From assembly GCA_963711375.1 (NCBI GenBank), contig CAVQDV010000005.1:1612001-1676000 (forward strand): DNA of 64,000 nucleotides, written 5' to 3'. This DNA comes from CAVQDV01 sp963711375 (GTDB lineage Bacteria > Pseudomonadota > Gammaproteobacteria > Coxiellales > Coxiellaceae). Under the pieces are notes generated by a model. It saw only the letters and a list, made by a program, of their open reading frames with translations. It made no database searches and was not told where the DNA came from. Shown here one piece after another: positions 1 to 8,587 of the stretch (position 1 is its first letter; each line of letters starts with the position of its first letter). Made by a program: the position numbers and the translations under genes.

Positions 1-2376
1 TGCTCATGCCCAGCATTAAAATTAGCGGGTTACACGTCCGGTGATTTAAAAGACGTGGGATATACCGCCAAGCAATTAAAAGATTGTGGCTTTACCCTGG
101 ACCAATTAGTTGCGGCCGGATTTAATGCGCACGATTTAAAAGAAGCTGGTTTCACCGCAAAAGATTTAGCGGCGGCAGGTTTCACCCCAGGCGAATTAAG
201 TGTAGCTGGATTTACACCTGATGAAATTAAATCAGCGTTTACGCCAGCACAAATTGCAGCGGCGGGGGGTCTTCATGCTCTTTCTGGAGCAGCATTAAAA
301 GCGCAAGGCTTAAATGCGGCTCAATTAAAAAAACAAGGCATTGGTGCGGGCGATTTGAAAAAAAATGGCCTCACAGCTGGACAATTAAAAGCGGCTGGAT
401 TTTCCGATAAAGATTTAAAAGCTGCGGGTTTTACACCTAAAGAAATCGCAGACACCGCGAATATTATTCCAGGTTCTGCAAACCTGAACGCCGAGCAATT
501 AAAATCGCATGGTTTAAGCGCTTCTAAGCTTAAAGATTCAGGTCTGACAGCAGCGCAATTAAAGGCCTCTGGATTTACTAATAATGATCTTAAAACGGCT
601 GGTTATACCGATAAAGAAATCGAAAATGCGACGCATGCTTTAGCGAATCAAGCTTCGGGAACGTCTTCCGGTTTAAGCGCCTCGCAATTAAAAAATCAAG
701 GCGTTAGTGCCGCTGATTTAAAGAAAAATGGCTTTAACACGGCACAATTAAAAGCCGCTGGATTTTCGGATAACGATTTGAAAGCTGCCGGTTTTACACC
801 TAGGGATATAGCCGAAGTTTCTAAAATTGCTCCTGGCACAGCGGGTTTATCCGCTTCGGAACTAAAAGCACACGGTTTAACTGCCGCGCAATTGAAAAAA
901 ATGGGCTTCACAGCCGCGCAATTAAAAGCTGCTGGTTTTACCGCAAAAGAATTAAGAGACGCGGGCTATACTTCGAAAGAATTACGGGATGCGGGCTTTA
1001 GCGCCAGTGCTTTAAAGGCGGCTGGATATACGCCAGCGGAATTAAAAGCCGCTGGATTTACAGCAGGCCAATTAAAAGCGGCTGGCTTTACGCCCGAAGA
1101 ATTAAAAGCGGCCGGATTCACAGCGCATGACTTACGTGCAGCTGGTTTCACGGCATCACAATTACGTGCGGCTGGATTCCCAGCCAGCGAATTGCGTGCC
1201 GCTGGGTTTACCCGTGGTGATTTACTGCGAGCTGGTTATACCCCAGAAGAAGCTGGATATGCTAAAGATACCGCTCCAGTGGGAAGCAATGGCATTAAAG
1301 CCACTAATGGTGGCGCCAATGTGGCTGGCAATGGTGTGAATGGCAGCAATGGCGGTGGAAACGTGACTGGCAATGACGCTAATGGCGGAATCAACGCTAA
1401 TGGTAATGGCAGCAGCAGTGGTAGTAATTCCGGCATGCCTTCAATGACAGCCAATACGCCAGAATCGCGTTTAGCCGAAGTAGCTCGTTTGCAACAACAA
1501 CAAATGAATGCTCAGCAAAAACAAGATTATATTGCGCAGCAACAGAATGCGATGACCATGCAAGCCCAAAAATTGTTGGCTGGCTGGAGTAATCATAGTA
1601 ATCAATCGCTTGCTCAGGCGCCAAAGGTTAAAGATACTGGGAATAATAACCAAGGTGGAGCTAGTTTTGGTGGAGTGGGTGCGCCCATCATCAAGGCAGG
1701 AACGGTTCTGTTCGCGGTTCTGGATACTGGTGTTAACAGTGACAATAACTCGCCGATTATGGCACACGTGGTCACGGGTATATTAAAGGGTGCGAAATTA
1801 CTGGGTAAATTTGAACGAGTTAATGATCGGGTTGTATTGTCCTTCTACTTGGCCAATGACCCACGATATCCTAATTCGATTCCAATTAACGCAGTAGCGA
1901 TCGACCCTGATACCGCGCATACCGCAATGGCAGGCTCAGTGAACTATCACTACTTGCTTCGCTACGGCACCTTATTCGCCTCGGCCTTCGTACAAGGTTT
2001 GTCCGATGCGGTTATTGCGAATCACAGCGTAACATCCTGTGTATGGGGCAATATTGGTTGCTCGACACAGCAAAACGCTAACGTCGGTCTAGGTGGGATT
2101 GCAGCGATAGCAGCGGGTAACGTGGGTGAGCAGTACGCGAATCGTATGAGCAACAACTTTAATACTCCGCCAACAGTTAAAGTACAGGCGGGTTCTGGTC
2201 TGGGCATATTGTTTATGACTGATATGCAAATGCCGACCTCCGCACAAGCAGGTTCTATTTCTAGCGATTCGCAAGGAGCAGCGGCGGCTGCTCCTGCGCC
2301 TGCTCCAGCTCCGAACAACAATAACAATGTAACAGCCGTAAAAAATCAATTATTAGGTTTAACAGAGGGTAAATAA
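1..2376 (+). CDS. icmE: IcmE/DotG, Dot/Icm T4BSS core-channel protein (5' end outside window)
   Basis: The reading frame is open from base 1, so the gene begins upstream of the window; 791 codons are visible. Codons about 1-420 are a long run of near-decapeptide repeats of the form AAGFTxxxLK (about 30-bp period). A Gly/Asn-rich linker (about 427-480) and a Gln-rich stretch follow. The C-terminal part, from about codon 555 to 745, is a VirB10/TrbI-like domain, followed by an Ala/Pro/Asn tail. DotG is the VirB10-like subunit that spans the envelope in the Dot/Icm core complex, and its central repeat region is known to vary between species. The gene is followed after 1 bp by icmG, and the order E-G-C-D-J-B is that of the Legionella/Coxiella icm locus. 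The N-terminal membrane segment is not visible. Confidence 0.93.
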   Translation, partial: CSCPALKLAGYTSGDLKDVGYTAKQLKDCGFTLDQLVAAGFNAHDLKEAGFTAKDLAAAGFTPGELSVAGFTPDEIKSAFTPAQIAAAGGLHALSGAALKAQGLNAAQLKKQGIGAGDLKKNGLTAGQLKAAGFSDKDLKAAGFTPKEIADTANIIPGSANLNAEQLKSHGLSASKLKDSGLTAAQLKASGFTNNDLKTAGYTDKEIENATHALANQASGTSSGLSASQLKNQGVSAADLKKNGFNTAQLKAAGFSDNDLKAAGFTPRDIAEVSKIAPGTAGLSASELKAHGLTAAQLKKMGFTAAQLKAAGFTAKELRDAGYTSKELRDAGFSASALKAAGYTPAELKAAGFTAGQLKAAGFTPEELKAAGFTAHDLRAAGFTASQLRAAGFPASELRAAGFTRGDLLRAGYTPEEAGYAKDTAPVGSNGIKATNGGANVAGNGVNGSNGGGNVTGNDANGGINANGNGSSSGSNSGMPSMTANTPESRLAEVARLQQQQMNAQQKQDYIAQQQNAMTMQAQKLLAGWSNHSNQSLAQAPKVKDTGNNNQGGASFGGVGAPIIKAGTVLFAVLDTGVNSDNNSPIMAHVVTGILKGAKLLGKFERVNDRVVLSFYLANDPRYPNSIPINAVAIDPDTAHTAMAGSVNYHYLLRYGTLFASAFVQGLSDAVIANHSVTSCVWGNIGCSTQQNANVGLGGIAAIAAGNVGEQYANRMSNNFNTPPTVKVQAGSGLGILFMTDMQMPTSAQAGSISSDSQGAAAAAPAPAPAPNNNNNVTAVKNQLLGLTEGK

Positions 2377-2377
2377 G

Positions 2378-3109
2378 ATGGTAGATAAAAAAATAAATCA
2401 AGATCACGACGAATATCAATTTCCGTCTGATGAATACGTTTCTTCTGCGGAAGAGCATGCAAAAACGAGTGATGCGGAGCCGCTTTTTCATGAGGAAGAA
2501 GCTGCGCAAGCGGCACCTCGTTCTGGCGGAATTTTCTCAAGTTTTTCGCTGCTTCGAAATAAGCGCTTGCTCCTCGTGGTTGGCGGTGCCATTGTGGTAT
2601 TAATCATTTACAAAATGATGCAGCCCGCGGCCGTTAAACCCATTGCGGTGGCTCCCACTCCAGTTCCACAAACCATTGTGAAGCAAGAAGTGAGTCCGGA
2701 AATGTCGAGTGAAATAAGCGACTTGCAACAAGCTTTGCAAAGTAATCAGTCGAGCATTAATCAGCTTCAAACGCAGCTTCAATCGGTAAATTCCGCTTTA
2801 AGTCAAGCCGCACAAAACCAGGCGAGCAATCAGGCGACCATTGCGGCATTGACCAAACAAGTGGAAGCATTGTCGGCGCAAGTGAAAATTTTGCAAGCGA
2901 TCGGAGCCAAAATTCCAGTGGCCAAATTTCATGTGAAGGCGATTCTGTCTGGGCGCGCTTGGATTGTGAATTCTAATGGTTTAGAGAAAACCGTACGAGT
3001 GGGCGATATTGTTCCTCAATATGGTGAAGTCATAGCGATTGATCCTCAAAGTGGCCAAGTAACCACCAATAGCGGAAAAATTATTCGTTTTGGTTCTAAC
3101 GACGTGTAG
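2378..3109 (+). CDS. icmG: IcmG/DotF, inner-membrane Dot/Icm component
   Basis: 243 aa. An acidic cytoplasmic N-terminus is followed by one transmembrane helix at about residues 63-79. A Gln/Ser-rich predicted coiled coil covers about 108-172, and a small C-terminal periplasmic domain ends the protein. This matches the bitopic layout of DotF, which associates with the DotC-D-F-G-H core complex. The ATG lies 2 nt after the icmE stop codon, and GAGGG at the end of icmE serves as ribosome-binding site, so the two are probably translationally coupled. Assignment rests mainly on topology, length and exact position between icmE and icmC, because DotF sequence is poorly conserved. Confidence 0.88.
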   Translation: MVDKKINQDHDEYQFPSDEYVSSAEEHAKTSDAEPLFHEEEAAQAAPRSGGIFSSFSLLRNKRLLLVVGGAIVVLIIYKMMQPAAVKPIAVAPTPVPQTIVKQEVSPEMSSEISDLQQALQSNQSSINQLQTQLQSVNSALSQAAQNQASNQATIAALTKQVEALSAQVKILQAIGAKIPVAKFHVKAILSGRAWIVNSNGLEKTVRVGDIVPQYGEVIAIDPQSGQVTTNSGKIIRFGSNDV

Positions 3110-3120
3110 GAGTGTAAAAA

Positions 3121-3621
3121 ATGCATCCAGATACTTATACGATCATTCACAATTTAACGAAGATTGCCGGAATGATTCAGGCAATTTCCATCATAATGGG
3201 TGTTTCGCTAATCTTTAGCGCTTTGTTCCATTTTAAACGTTATGGCGAGCAGCGTACTTTTATGTCTCAGAATATGTCGCTAGCGGGCCCTGGCCTTAAA
3301 TTGCTGGCGGGTGCCATTATGTTGATGTTGCCGGCCTTTATTGATACCGCGACGATGGCCTTTTGGGCCCAGAGCTCGCCGCTGCGCATTGGCACAGGTG
3401 GTCACGATTGGGATCGATATATCCCCGTTGTATTGATGTTTGTCCGGATTATTGGGGTGGGCGCCATCATTCGCAGTATTATTATGTTTTCTCGCGCTGG
3501 GAACTCGCAAGGCCAACCAGGCCAGATGGGCAAGGCCTGCGTTCTTTTCATGTCAGGCTTTTTGCTGATTCATATCGTCGGCACCTACCACCTGCTGTTT
3601 CAAATCCTCGACGCCGCCTAA
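3121..3621 (+). CDS. icmC: IcmC/DotE, Dot/Icm inner-membrane protein
   Basis: 166 aa with about four hydrophobic segments (near residues 17-38, 58-76, 100-122 and 138-158). DotE is a small polytopic inner-membrane component of the Dot/Icm system, related to DotP/IcmD and IcmV. The sequence around 'LKLLAGAIMLMLPAF' resembles the matching stretch of the IcmD proteins just downstream. The start ATG follows an AGGAG box at about 3108-3112. A rho-independent terminator directly downstream closes the icmE-G-C transcription unit, and the icmD copies have their own promoter. Confidence 0.88.
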   Translation: MHPDTYTIIHNLTKIAGMIQAISIIMGVSLIFSALFHFKRYGEQRTFMSQNMSLAGPGLKLLAGAIMLMLPAFIDTATMAFWAQSSPLRIGTGGHDWDRYIPVVLMFVRIIGVGAIIRSIIMFSRAGNSQGQPGQMGKACVLFMSGFLLIHIVGTYHLLFQILDAA

Positions 3622-3641
3622 GCGTAAGCGGTTTAGATCAA

Positions 3642-3666
3642 AGAGGGCTGCAGGCCCTCTTTTTTA
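3642..3666 (+). terminator. Rho-independent terminator after icmC
   Basis: AGAGGGC (3642-3648) pairs with GCCCTCT (3654-3660) around a 5-nt loop and runs into a T-rich tract. It lies 20 bp after the icmC stop and separates icmE-G-C from the icmD-J-B unit. Confidence 0.85.
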
Positions 3667-3723
3667 TTCTTATCCCCCTAAAACCCACAAATTTTCGAAA
3701 AAGTCGAGATTTTATCAAAAAAA

Positions 3724-3775
3724 CTTAATTTTTCCTTAATCTCTTAATATTACCTTAAGGTTAGTGCGGTATAGT
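3724..3775 (+). promoter_or_regulatory. Double PmrA-type box and -10 element of the icmD unit
   Basis: Two copies of the direct-repeat pattern CTTAAT-N5-CTTAA are present: CTTAAT at 3724 and 3735, and CTTAAT/CTTAAG at 3743 and 3754, each pair 11 bp apart. A TATAGT -10 element follows at 3770-3775, 16 bp after the start of the last half-site. No good -35 hexamer is visible, as expected for an activator-dependent promoter. The pattern matches the published PmrA consensus (cTTAA-N6-cTTAA type) that controls icm/dot and effector genes in Legionella and Coxiella. The same box and the same 16-bp phasing occur upstream of the effector candidate at 30009. Binding by PmrA is inferred. Confidence 0.7.
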
Positions 3776-3852
3776 AGTCCTTACTAGGTTAGCTGATTAG
3801 TGGCCAAACCAAATATAAATAAAAATTTGATTAACTGTGGAGAATAAGAAAA

Positions 3853-4287
3853 ATGTTGAAGTCTATTAAAAGTATTGTGCGTTCGCCGATGTTTAAGCGT
3901 GGCGCTTTGTTGATTGGAACGGCACTCGGTATCATGTGCGTAACGAGCGCGATGGCAAGTCCTTCAGCTGGTATCACGTTGACCGCGTTGGGTACAAATA
4001 TTGACCGCTCAGTAAGTAAATTGGCGCTAGTATTGTCAGACGTCGCATTGATTGCCGGTATCGGTTTTGTCATGGCTTCGTTTTTCAAGTTTCACCAACA
4101 TAAGCTTAACCCACAACAAGTACCCCTAAGCCAAGGTGTAACCTTGATTTTAGTTGGTGCTGGTTTAATGCTTTTCCCAACGATGTTGCCAACAGCTAGT
4201 AAAGCAGTCTTTGGTAATTCGGCAACTATTGGTAAAGTAGGTGGTAGCCAAATTGGTTCAATCGTAGGCGGCAGCACTACTAAATAA
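3853..4287 (+). CDS. icmD: IcmD/DotP, first copy
   Basis: 144 aa. There is a hydrophobic N-terminal segment at about residues 17-35 ending in AMA (signal peptide or signal anchor) and two further hydrophobic stretches near 58-78 and 94-113. IcmD/DotP is a small inner-membrane or periplasmic Dot/Icm subunit. The start ATG follows a GTGGAG box. It differs from the second copy at about seven residues, mostly right after the signal region (SPSAG versus APASG), plus conservative changes such as LALVL/LAVIL. It lies directly behind the PmrA-type promoter, so it should be the more strongly transcribed copy if the hairpin after it terminates transcription. Confidence 0.9.
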   Translation: MLKSIKSIVRSPMFKRGALLIGTALGIMCVTSAMASPSAGITLTALGTNIDRSVSKLALVLSDVALIAGIGFVMASFFKFHQHKLNPQQVPLSQGVTLILVGAGLMLFPTMLPTASKAVFGNSATIGKVGGSQIGSIVGGSTTK

Positions 4288-4301
4288 TTTTAAGCGCTTG
4301 G

Positions 4302-4341
4302 GAGACGCCAAAGGCAATTGAAAGTTTTGGCGTCTCTTTTT
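4302..4341 (+). terminator. Terminator or attenuator between the two icmD copies
   Basis: GAGACGCCAAA (4302-4312) pairs perfectly with TTTGGCGTCTC (4326-4336) and is followed by five T residues. The left arm is the copied icmJ ribosome-binding region. The hairpin should reduce read-through into icmD copy 2, icmJ and icmB, raising the dose of IcmD copy 1 relative to the rest. Confidence 0.75.
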
Positions 4342-4384
4342 GCAAACAAAGAAAAATTTTAATTAACTGTGGAGAATATAAAAA

Positions 4385-4819
4385 ATGATGAAGTCAATTA
4401 AAAGTATTGTGCGTTCACCGATGTTTAAGCGTGGCGCTTTGTTGATTGGAACGGCACTCGGTATTATGTGCGTAACGAGTGCGATGGCAGCCCCTGCATC
4501 CGGTATTACGTTGACCGCGCTAGGTACAAATATTGACCGCTCAGTCAGCAAATTGGCAGTAATATTGTCAGACGTCGCATTGATTGCCGGTATCGGTTTT
4601 GTCATGGCTTCGTTTTTCAAATTTCACCAACATAAGCTTAACCCACAACAAGTGCCCCTAAGCCAAGGAGTAACCTTGATTTTAGTTGGTGCTGGTTTAA
4701 TGCTTTTCCCAACGATGTTGCCAACAGCCAGTAAAGCAGTTTTTGGTAATTCGGCGACTATCGGAAAAGTAGGTGGTTCTCAAATAGGCTCGATCGTGGG
4801 CGGAAGCAGCACCAAATAA
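4385..4819 (+). CDS. icmD: IcmD/DotP, second copy
   Basis: 144 aa, about 95% identical to the first copy by eye, with the same hydrophobic pattern and the same leader (GTGGAGAATAT before the ATG). It is followed after 17 bp by icmJ, so it holds the ancestral position in the icmD-icmJ-icmB order. Most synonymous sites also match the first copy, so the duplication is recent or kept homogeneous by gene conversion. Known icm loci normally have one icmD, so a retained pair is unusual. Whether the copies are redundant or form a mixed complex cannot be told from sequence. Confidence 0.9.
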   Translation: MMKSIKSIVRSPMFKRGALLIGTALGIMCVTSAMAAPASGITLTALGTNIDRSVSKLAVILSDVALIAGIGFVMASFFKFHQHKLNPQQVPLSQGVTLILVGAGLMLFPTMLPTASKAVFGNSATIGKVGGSQIGSIVGGSSTK

Positions 4820-4836
4820 CTGCTCTGGAGACGCCA

Positions 4837-5469
4837 ATGACTTTACGTAAAATTACGTTAAAAGCACAAGAAACGAGTTGGCGTCTGTTTATGCTAAGAA
4901 AGGCCGATCCTGCTTTTCTTAGCTTCTCTGAAAAAATCTTTACGCGTGACGGACACAGCTGCCAATTTTGCGGCTTTCAAGCCAAGAAGCATCAAGAGAT
5001 TATTAATCTCGACCATAATTATACGAATAATAAAATAAATAATTTGGTCACGGCCTGTGTGTTTTGCGCACAATGTTTTTTTCTCGAGTCGATCGGGAAA
5101 GGGGATGTCGGTGGTGGCACCCTAATTTATTTAGAAGACATGAGTCAAGGCGAATTAAATGCCTTTTGTCATGTGTTATTTGCCTCGATTATTACGGGCA
5201 CTTCTTATAGCACGAATGCGAAAAATATTTATCGGAGCATGCGGTTAAGAAGTCAGGTGGTTGAAAGTCACCTCGGTGAGGGTTTTAGCAATCCTGCGCT
5301 ACTAGGGCAGATGATGATTGATTCTCACATCGAAAATGTCGGCGCGCTTCATGAAAAAATGGCCCCGAAATTACGCGTGTTACCGAATATGGCGAAATAT
5401 GCGACATTACTGAATGATTGGGCAGAGGATGGATTAGAAGAGTTGTATCTAAAGGCGAAAGAGAAATAA
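4837..5469 (+). CDS. icmJ: IcmJ/DotN, zinc-binding subunit of the T4BSS coupling complex
   Basis: 210 aa. The N-terminal half contains an HNH-like zinc-site pattern, with CxxC at about residues 42/45 and CxxCxxC at about 74/77/80 around the segment NLDHNYTNN. DotN is an HNH-fold protein without known nuclease activity that binds the DotL ATPase in the coupling complex which recruits effectors. The start is set by GGAG six nt before the ATG. The stop codon directly abuts the icmB ATG, so translation is probably coupled. Confidence 0.9.
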   Translation: MTLRKITLKAQETSWRLFMLRKADPAFLSFSEKIFTRDGHSCQFCGFQAKKHQEIINLDHNYTNNKINNLVTACVFCAQCFFLESIGKGDVGGGTLIYLEDMSQGELNAFCHVLFASIITGTSYSTNAKNIYRSMRLRSQVVESHLGEGFSNPALLGQMMIDSHIENVGALHEKMAPKLRVLPNMAKYATLLNDWAEDGLEELYLKAKEK

Positions 5470-8460
5470 ATGCGAAATATATTGAAAAAAGTGGGTTTAA
5501 GTTTTGATGGCCTTTTTGCCTGGATGTCTCACACCATTCGGCAAACAACGGCTTCTTATTGTGATATTCAAACAGCAGATAGTCCAACGGTGCTCGTCGC
5601 TCATGACGGCTCCTTATTATCCCTTATTAGCATCTCGGGTGTAAAAGCCTTAATTGGTGCATCGGAATTTGAGCAAATTCAAGAGGGTCTTCAACAAGCA
5701 TTACAAACGACCATGTCGCAACCCGGTCATTTAATGCAGGTATATTTTGATTACGATCGCGACCAAGTGCGCGATGAAATTGAAAATATTTTATCCCCTG
5801 CTCAAGAAACTGCAAAACGCGTTAATTTACGCCTTGAAGACTTATTTTCCGAGCGAATTAATTATTTAGCGAAATACTGCGCGCATGAACAAACCTATAT
5901 TGTTTTGTGGACGCGATTAAAATCTCTAACGAGTGAGCAAATTAAGCGCGCACGTCGCGATAAAAATCGCTCTCTAAAACAGCAAAAAGTTCCAGCATTT
6001 CATGAGAGCCAAAATCTCGTGGCCGCTGTGCCGGATTTACGCGAAAGCCACGATTCTTTCGTCCGAAGTGTCACCAACGATTTATCGGGTGTGGGTATTG
6101 TTAACAAACTTTTACCCATTCACGAGGCCGTGCATGTTATGCGAAGATGTGCTGATCCAGAATTTACGGATCGCGAATGGAAGCCACTTCTGCCAGGCGA
6201 CAAAATTACCATTAAAGAATTAAAACGCGCGCGTGGAGAATTATCCGATGTTTTATGGCCTTCTTTGGCACGCCAAATTTTGCCGCGTGATGCAGAAAAT
6301 ATTAATTTGCGCACGGCACGTGTGGGCGATCGAATTTACGCTACCGTTTTTATCGATTTATTTCCAAAAGAAGTGCAGAATTTCACGCGACTTTTTGCGC
6401 GTACTTTACCAACGCATATTCCTTGGCGCATTTCATTTTTAATTGAAAGCGATGGAATAGGTTCCGAATCAGGTCTTCGCACGGCTTTAGCTTCCGTATT
6501 AACGGTGACGTCTTCGCAAAATCGATTCATCGCGGATTCGCTAAAATTATTAAGTTATATTAAATTAAATACCGATGATGCGGTGGTTAAATTGCGAGTG
6601 GCGGCGGCCACCTGGGCTCCGGAAGGCGATGTGCGACTATTGCGTGCACGTGCTTCGATGCTTGCAAAAGCGATAGAAGGTTGGGGTTCTTGTGATGTCT
6701 CTGAAGTTTCAGGCGATGCTTACCAAGGTGTTATTTCTACCATGTTGGGTGTTTCTGGAAATAATGTGGCCTCACCCTCGATTGCACCATTATCCGATGT
6801 GTTAACGATGCTCCCTTTATTTCGACCTTCATCTCCTTGGGAAAATGGCGCTATTTTATTTCGTTCGATCGATGGTAAGCCTTGGCCTTATCATCCTGGC
6901 TCCCGTCAGCAAACCACTTGGATTGATTTATTTTATGCGCGTCCTGGTTCGGGTAAATCAGTATTGTCGAATGCAATTAATTTAGCGGTGTGTTTATCGG
7001 CGGGGATTAATCGCTTGCCACGAATTTCGGTTATTGACATGGGTCCTTCTAGTAGCGGTTTAATTTCATTATTAAAAGACGCACTTCCGGCCGATCAAAA
7101 ACATTTAGTGGCTTACCATCGTTTGCGAATGCGTCCTGATTATGCGATTAATCCATTTGATACGCAATTGGGCTGCCGTTATCCAACGCCACAAGAACGT
7201 AGTTTTTTAGTGAATTTTTTATCTTTATTAGCAACGCCGATTGGTTCCGATAAAACCTACGATGGTGTGGCGGATATGTCGGGCTTAGTGATCGATGAAT
7301 TATATAAAAGCAAGGCCGATGAAGGTAATCCGAATATTTTTGCCTCTGGAATTGTGGATGACGTTGATGCCGTTTTACATGAAATTGGTTTTGTGAACGA
7401 TGCGAATACTACCTGGTGGGAAGTCACCGATGCTTTATTTATGGCTGGTTTTGCTCATGAAGCGATGTTAGCGCAACGCCATGCCATGCCAGTATTGGCC
7501 GATGTTGCTGCGATTTGTCGTTTACCAGCGATTCAAGATTTATACGGAAAAATTACAGCTCCCACGGGCGAAACTTTAATTCAAGCGGTTTCGCGGATGA
7601 TTTCAAGTGCAGTGCGTGAATATCCGATTATTTCGCAGGTCACGCGTTTCGATTTAGGTGATGCGCGAATTGTGGCACTGGATTTAGATGAAGTGGCGCG
7701 AAGTGGTGGTGATGCAGCGAATCGACAAACAGCCGTGATGTACATGTTGGCGCGTTATGTTTTAGCGCGTCATTATTATTTAGCGGAAGATAATGTGGCG
7801 GATATGCCAGAAGCGTACCGTGCTTATCATCAAGCCCGAATTTTAGAAATTCGCGAAGATCCTAAACGAATTGTGTTCGATGAATTTCATCGAACCGCAA
7901 AAGCGCAAGCCGTTCGCGATCAAGTCGTTTTAGATATGCGTGAAGGCCGAAAATGGAAAGTGCAGGTGGCTTTGTTATCGCAATCTTTAGAAGATTTTGA
8001 TTCCGTGATGGTGGAATTTGCGACCTCGATTTTTATTATGGAAGCGGGACCTGAGCAAGCCGTACGAAAAACCGCGGAAGTATTTGGATTATCGAAAACC
8101 GCGCAGACTGCTTTGCGTACCCGTGTCCATGGTCCTCGCGAAGGTGGTGCTACTTTTCTCGCCCAATTTGCAACAAAAGAAGGTATGCATACGCAATTAT
8201 TAATGTCGACATTGGGCCCGATTGAATTATGGGCATTTAATACGACAGCAGAAGACGTGAACGTGCGTGAGCAGCTTTATAAGAGAATCGGCCCTCGTTT
8301 GGCGAGACAATTATTAGCGAAGAAATTTCCATCGGGAACTTCTACAAAATTATTGGAAGAGCGTTTTGCGGAATATAAAGAATCCAGCGGCTTAATTGAT
8401 GATGATGCTAAGCTAAGCATTATTGCAGATTTGGTGGAAGAGATTCTGCGGTCTGAATAA
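5470..8460 (+). CDS. icmB: IcmB/DotO, VirB4-like secretion ATPase
   Basis: 996 aa, the usual DotO length. The N-terminal domain is followed by a RecA-like ATPase domain with Walker A ARPGSGKS at about residues 490-497 and Walker B RIVFDEFHR at about 800-808. DotO forms the cytoplasmic ATPase ring of the Dot/Icm machine and powers assembly or substrate transfer together with DotB. It starts immediately after icmJ. The tphA-icmF-icmH genes that may follow icmB in Legionella are absent here; a palindromic repeat and the opposed csrA follow instead. Confidence 0.95.
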   Translation: MRNILKKVGLSFDGLFAWMSHTIRQTTASYCDIQTADSPTVLVAHDGSLLSLISISGVKALIGASEFEQIQEGLQQALQTTMSQPGHLMQVYFDYDRDQVRDEIENILSPAQETAKRVNLRLEDLFSERINYLAKYCAHEQTYIVLWTRLKSLTSEQIKRARRDKNRSLKQQKVPAFHESQNLVAAVPDLRESHDSFVRSVTNDLSGVGIVNKLLPIHEAVHVMRRCADPEFTDREWKPLLPGDKITIKELKRARGELSDVLWPSLARQILPRDAENINLRTARVGDRIYATVFIDLFPKEVQNFTRLFARTLPTHIPWRISFLIESDGIGSESGLRTALASVLTVTSSQNRFIADSLKLLSYIKLNTDDAVVKLRVAAATWAPEGDVRLLRARASMLAKAIEGWGSCDVSEVSGDAYQGVISTMLGVSGNNVASPSIAPLSDVLTMLPLFRPSSPWENGAILFRSIDGKPWPYHPGSRQQTTWIDLFYARPGSGKSVLSNAINLAVCLSAGINRLPRISVIDMGPSSSGLISLLKDALPADQKHLVAYHRLRMRPDYAINPFDTQLGCRYPTPQERSFLVNFLSLLATPIGSDKTYDGVADMSGLVIDELYKSKADEGNPNIFASGIVDDVDAVLHEIGFVNDANTTWWEVTDALFMAGFAHEAMLAQRHAMPVLADVAAICRLPAIQDLYGKITAPTGETLIQAVSRMISSAVREYPIISQVTRFDLGDARIVALDLDEVARSGGDAANRQTAVMYMLARYVLARHYYLAEDNVADMPEAYRAYHQARILEIREDPKRIVFDEFHRTAKAQAVRDQVVLDMREGRKWKVQVALLSQSLEDFDSVMVEFATSIFIMEAGPEQAVRKTAEVFGLSKTAQTALRTRVHGPREGGATFLAQFATKEGMHTQLLMSTLGPIELWAFNTTAEDVNVREQLYKRIGPRLARQLLAKKFPSGTSTKLLEERFAEYKESSGLIDDDAKLSIIADLVEEILRSE

Positions 8461-8463
8461 TTT

Positions 8464-8533
8464 TCCCCTCTCCCCTTGCGGGAATTTTTCCCCCTCACCC
8501 CTCCCTCTCCCTCAAGGGGAGAGGGGGTTTTTG
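8464..8533. repeat. Interspersed CCCTCTCC-type palindromic repeat (doubled)
   Basis: A partial copy (CCCCTCTCCCCTTGCGGGAA) is followed by a second one with arms CCCTCTCC... and GGGGAGAGGG. The same family recurs at 17764, 18890, 21820, 21889, 26159, 41495 (diverged), 56911 and 57353. This one lies between the convergent genes icmB and csrA and may act as a bidirectional terminator. Confidence 0.8.
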
Positions 8534-8587
8534 AAGCATAGGCCACTGCCTATTACTAACTTTAAACTTGATTACTGCTGTGGGGCC

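Larger units (their letters stand above)
3821..4837 (+). repeat. Tandem duplication containing icmD
   Basis: Unit 1 (3821-4312) and unit 2 (4352-4837) each start with an AAAAATTT(T)-(G/A)ATTAACTGTGGAG leader, carry one icmD copy, and end with GGAGACGCCAA. In unit 2 that last segment is the ribosome-binding site and first base of icmJ. In unit 1 the ATG has been lost and the segment became the left arm of a terminator-like hairpin. The break points show that the ancestral order was icmD-icmJ and that one icmD plus the icmJ leader was copied. Confidence 0.9.
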
